The notes under the pieces were generated by a model. It saw nothing but the letters and a program-made list of their open reading frames with translations, ran no database searches and had not been told where the DNA came from. Made by a program: the position numbers and the translations under genes. DNA of 64,000 nt from Bacteroidales bacterium (GTDB lineage: Bacteria > Bacteroidota > Bacteroidia > Bacteroidales > Bacteroidaceae), in the NCBI GenBank assembly GCA_015060865.1, contig SUXS01000009.1, positions 62,001 to 126,000 on the forward strand, in the 5' to 3' direction. This document shows positions 61,761 to 64,000 of the stretch, piece by piece (position 1 is the first letter of the stretch; every line of letters starts with the position of its first letter).

Positions 61761-63161
61761 ATGAAACGATTACTTTTATTAAGTACATTATCCCTAATCT
61801 CCTTAGTGGGGATATGTCAAACGAAGAAGATTGATGGTATTCTATATGATATCATATCACCTACAGAGGTGCGGGTAGAAGCTGGAAACGAAAAGGTCTT
61901 TAGGAATATAGTTATTCCTAAATTTGTTAAAATCAATAGGACACAATATCGTGTGACGAGCATTGGATCTGAAGCTTTCGATGGTTGCGAAAACCTCACC
62001 TCCATCACCATCCCCGAGGGCGTGACAAGTATTGGGGTGAATGCCTTCCGTGGCTGCAGCAGCCTCACCTCCATTACCATTCCCGAGGGCGTGACGAGCA
62101 TTGGAGGCTTTGCTTTCGAAGATTGCAGCAGCCTCACCTCCATCACCATTCCCGAGGGTGTGACGAGCATTGGATCTGGAGCCTTCTTTTGCTGCAGCAG
62201 CCTCACCTCCATCACCATTCCCGAGGGCGTGACGAGCATTGAAAGTGACGCTTTCCAGGGTTGCAGCAGCCTCACCTCCATCACCATTCCCGAGGGCGTG
62301 ACAAGTATTGGGGTGAATGCCTTCCGTGTCTGCAGCAGCCTCACCTCCATCAATATACCCAATAGTGTTATAAGTATTGAAAGAAACGCATTTGAGTTCT
62401 GTAAATCGTTACGGAGTATCATTATTCCAAATTCAGTAACATTTATCGGAAGACTAGTTTTTTGGGGTTGTGAGAAACTGGAAACTATAATAGTTCCAGA
62501 CGAATGCAACATTGATATACCGTGGGGGTATGGGTATATGGCCATAAATGGGACAGCTTTTTTGGATTGCGATAATCTGAAATCAGTAAAGGGGCATAAT
62601 ATCATGTATCCTAAATGGATTGTTGAACATTTGTCCTGCCGTAATGATAATTCCATGTATGAATGGGCAAAAAACTATAAAGAGAACTCTTATAACTATT
62701 ACGCCTATGATAGAATAATAGAACTGATGTCCGAATGGCAACAGAAGAAAGAGTTTGAGACGACGGCTCAATGGCAGGCACGAGTAACAGAAGCAACAAG
62801 GGCGGAACACTTGAAGAAGGTGCAGAAGCAAGTGCTCGCAGAATTTATAGAGAAGAAGAGGCCTGCGACACTGGAAGGAAATATCGGCAGTTATGATGCC
62901 GATTATGGAGTATTCCCCATCACAACAGACGATTTGGGTACTTTCTACTTGGAGGTGCCAATGGAAGATGCTTCCAAAGTGAAGGAGCAATGGAGCCAAG
63001 CCAAAGTATTGCCTACATACGGTATTGCAGATGACAAGCTGGCAATAGCAAGTGCTGAAGTAAGCGTAAACGGCAAGACCTACAAGACGGCAGACAGGTA
63101 TGAAAACACAGCTACTGACATAGCCATCAATCTCCCCCCCCCTGCAAATCGATTTGGGTAA
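61761..63161 (+). CDS. BspA-like leucine-rich-repeat protein, N-terminal part of an LRR-caspase
   Basis: The frame is open for 466 residues. After a signal peptide (LLLLSTLSLISLVGICQT) it has LRR_5 (BspA/TpLRR) repeats at residues ~50-270 with the unit LTSITIPEGVTSIG. From ~325 it has the module shared with the WD40 and TPR-caspase proteins (EFETTAQWQARVTEATRAEH, GTFYLEVPMEDASKV, ADDKLAIASAEVSVNGKTY). The frame ends at 63159 just after a C9 tract. With eight C residues the frame continues into the caspase domain beginning at 63154. As it stands the product is a secreted LRR protein without protease domain. Confidence 0.8.
   Translation: MKRLLLLSTLSLISLVGICQTKKIDGILYDIISPTEVRVEAGNEKVFRNIVIPKFVKINRTQYRVTSIGSEAFDGCENLTSITIPEGVTSIGVNAFRGCSSLTSITIPEGVTSIGGFAFEDCSSLTSITIPEGVTSIGSGAFFCCSSLTSITIPEGVTSIESDAFQGCSSLTSITIPEGVTSIGVNAFRVCSSLTSINIPNSVISIERNAFEFCKSLRSIIIPNSVTFIGRLVFWGCEKLETIIVPDECNIDIPWGYGYMAINGTAFLDCDNLKSVKGHNIMYPKWIVEHLSCRNDNSMYEWAKNYKENSYNYYAYDRIIELMSEWQQKKEFETTAQWQARVTEATRAEHLKKVQKQVLAEFIEKKRPATLEGNIGSYDADYGVFPITTDDLGTFYLEVPMEDASKVKEQWSQAKVLPTYGIADDKLAIASAEVSVNGKTYKTADRYENTATDIAINLPPPANRFG
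61995..62408 (+). repeat. Six 69-bp tandem repeats encoding LRRs
   Basis: CTCACCTCCAT recurs at 61995, 62064, 62133, 62202, 62271 and 62340, exactly 69 bases apart (23 residues). Units 1 to 5 are nearly identical in DNA, and the first and fifth share the same variable segment (GGGGTGAATGCCTTCCGT). The sixth diverges after its first 15 bases. Confidence 0.95.
63134..63142 (+). repeat. C9 homopolymer at the LRR/caspase junction
   Basis: Nine C residues follow CT at 63132-63133. Reading from the LRR side gives LPPPANRFG and a stop. With one C fewer the frame becomes NLPPLQIDLGNGNTEHT and continues without interruption into the caspase domain. Confidence 0.88.
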
Positions 63162-63990
63162 CGGCAATACAGAGCACACCAAGCCCGATGTAGCCCAAGC
63201 AATAGATCGAAGCATAGACCAGAACATTCCTGTGGTAACCAACAACAACGACCGCACCTTTGCCGTCATCATCGGCAACGAGAACTACAAGGAGGTGGCC
63301 AAGGTGCCTCATGCGCTGAACGATGCCAAGGTGTTTGCCGCCTATTGTGAAAAGACCTTGGGACTTCCCCGGAAGAACATCAAGCAATATGCGGATGCAA
63401 CATTTGGCACGTTACTGTCTGCCATGGAAAACATACAAAGCATAGCCAAGGCATACAATGGTGACATCAATGTGATATTTTACTATGCAGGGCATGGCAT
63501 ACCTAACGAGGGAAGCAATGAGGCCTATCTGCTGCCTGTAGATGCCAACGGCAGGAACACGGCAGCCTGCTACCCGATAGACAAACTGTATGGCGAGCTG
63601 AAGGCACTCGGAGCCAATCAAGTGACCGTATTCCTTGATGCCTGCTTCAGTGGTGCACAGCGTGGCAACGGCATGTTGGCTTCGGCCCGTGGCGTGGCTA
63701 TCAAGGCCAAGCAGGCTGCACCGCAAGGTAATATGGTGGTGTTCTCGGCCGCCAGTGCCGACGAGACAGCCTATCCGTACAACGAAAAGGGGCATGGACT
63801 CTTCACCTACTATCTACTTAAGAAACTGAACGAGACGAAGGGCGATGTTACCCTGGGCGAACTGGGAAGCTACATCTGTGAGAAGGTAGCCCAGGAATCT
63901 GTCGTAAGCAATGGAAAGAGCCAAACACCTACCGTAGTACCCTCAGTAAGCATTGTTGACAATTGGAAGAACCTAAAACTGACAAAATAA
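63154..63990 (+). CDS. Caspase (peptidase C14) domain, C-terminal part of an LRR-caspase
   Basis: The frame starts with no good initiation signal (TTG 63154) and is best seen as the continuation of the LRR gene after a one-base shift. About 278 residues: a linker (residues 1-34), then the caspase fold from FAVIIGNENYK to the end. The dyad is intact: His in YYAGHGIPNE (codon 63493) and Cys in FLDACFSGAQ (codon 63643), 50 residues apart exactly as in the TPR-caspase. The domain is closely similar to that paralogue. It would be expressed only if the C9 tract changes length or ribosomes slip. An ATG at 63996 begins another gene cut by the window. Confidence 0.82.
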   Translation: MGNGNTEHTKPDVAQAIDRSIDQNIPVVTNNNDRTFAVIIGNENYKEVAKVPHALNDAKVFAAYCEKTLGLPRKNIKQYADATFGTLLSAMENIQSIAKAYNGDINVIFYYAGHGIPNEGSNEAYLLPVDANGRNTAACYPIDKLYGELKALGANQVTVFLDACFSGAQRGNGMLASARGVAIKAKQAAPQGNMVVFSAASADETAYPYNEKGHGLFTYYLLKKLNETKGDVTLGELGSYICEKVAQESVVSNGKSQTPTVVPSVSIVDNWKNLKLTK

Positions 63991-64000
63991 GTAATATGAA

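Noticed and set aside
62000-62350. 69-bp repeats as a CRISPR array
   Set aside because: The units are directly adjacent, coding, in frame and encode LRRs; there are no spacers and no cas genes.

Overview
The window is bacterial and reads as a Bacteroidales chromosome (Bacteroidaceae or Prevotellaceae type; genus left open). The evidence is TAnnTTTG (-7) promoter boxes, one with a TTTG -33 box at 20 nt spacing, several lipoproteins, an rnfBCDGEA operon preceded by an rseC homologue, DUF4954, BspA-like leucine-rich repeats, FISUMP-type lipoproteins and a VirE/DUF3874 remnant. No rRNA, tRNA or CRISPR array was seen.

Region 1 (2-19100, + strand) is the downstream part of a capsule or surface-polysaccharide locus. 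It opens inside an NDP-hexose 2,3-dehydratase, followed by a 3-ketoreductase-like oxidoreductase, a sugar aminotransferase and a NeuD/PglD-like acyltransferase. Together these predict an N-acylated amino-trideoxyhexose. Then come family 2 and family 4 glycosyltransferases, two acyltransferase-3 proteins (one frameshifted), an MBOAT plus SGNH-like O-acetylation pair, a Wzy/WaaL-like polymerase, a TupA-like ATP-grasp protein, a WecG/TagA glycosyltransferase and a nucleotidyltransferase-fold protein. The locus carries scars: an aminotransferase 3' remnant, a broken four-helix-bundle (S23-like) gene bracketed by repeats, and a broken VirE-like gene.

Region 2 (19286-45917) is mostly housekeeping: DUF308 membrane protein, L-asparaginase, a DPP-IV-like peptidase, DUF4954, NAD synthetase with an apparently dead glutaminase site, an ABC-F ATPase, M3 and M13 lipoprotein peptidases, catalase, a SIMPL protein, a receiver/PEP-synthase-like protein, and rseC-rnfBCDGEA. 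Spacers of the rnf operon carry unrelated families of short degenerate repeats.

Region 3 (45979-50592) is intergenic-rich. It holds mosaic repeats, an AAA/DUF234 ATPase, a YhcG-type PD-(D/E)XK nuclease, a possible small structured RNA and a terminator-like hairpin pair.

Region 4 (50593-63990, + strand) is the most unusual part: an exported caspase cluster. It encodes a WD40 protein, a TPR-caspase, a CarboxypepD_reg-like protein, two FISUMP surface lipoproteins, two small LPP20/DUF4384-type secreted proteins and an LRR-caspase. A ~120-residue module is shared by the WD40 protein and both caspases. The last FISUMP domain ends in a GC-rich tract of NNC codons that looks like the variable region of a diversity-generating retroelement. 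The LRR and caspase halves are separated by one frameshift in a C9 tract, which suggests phase-variable production of the protease.
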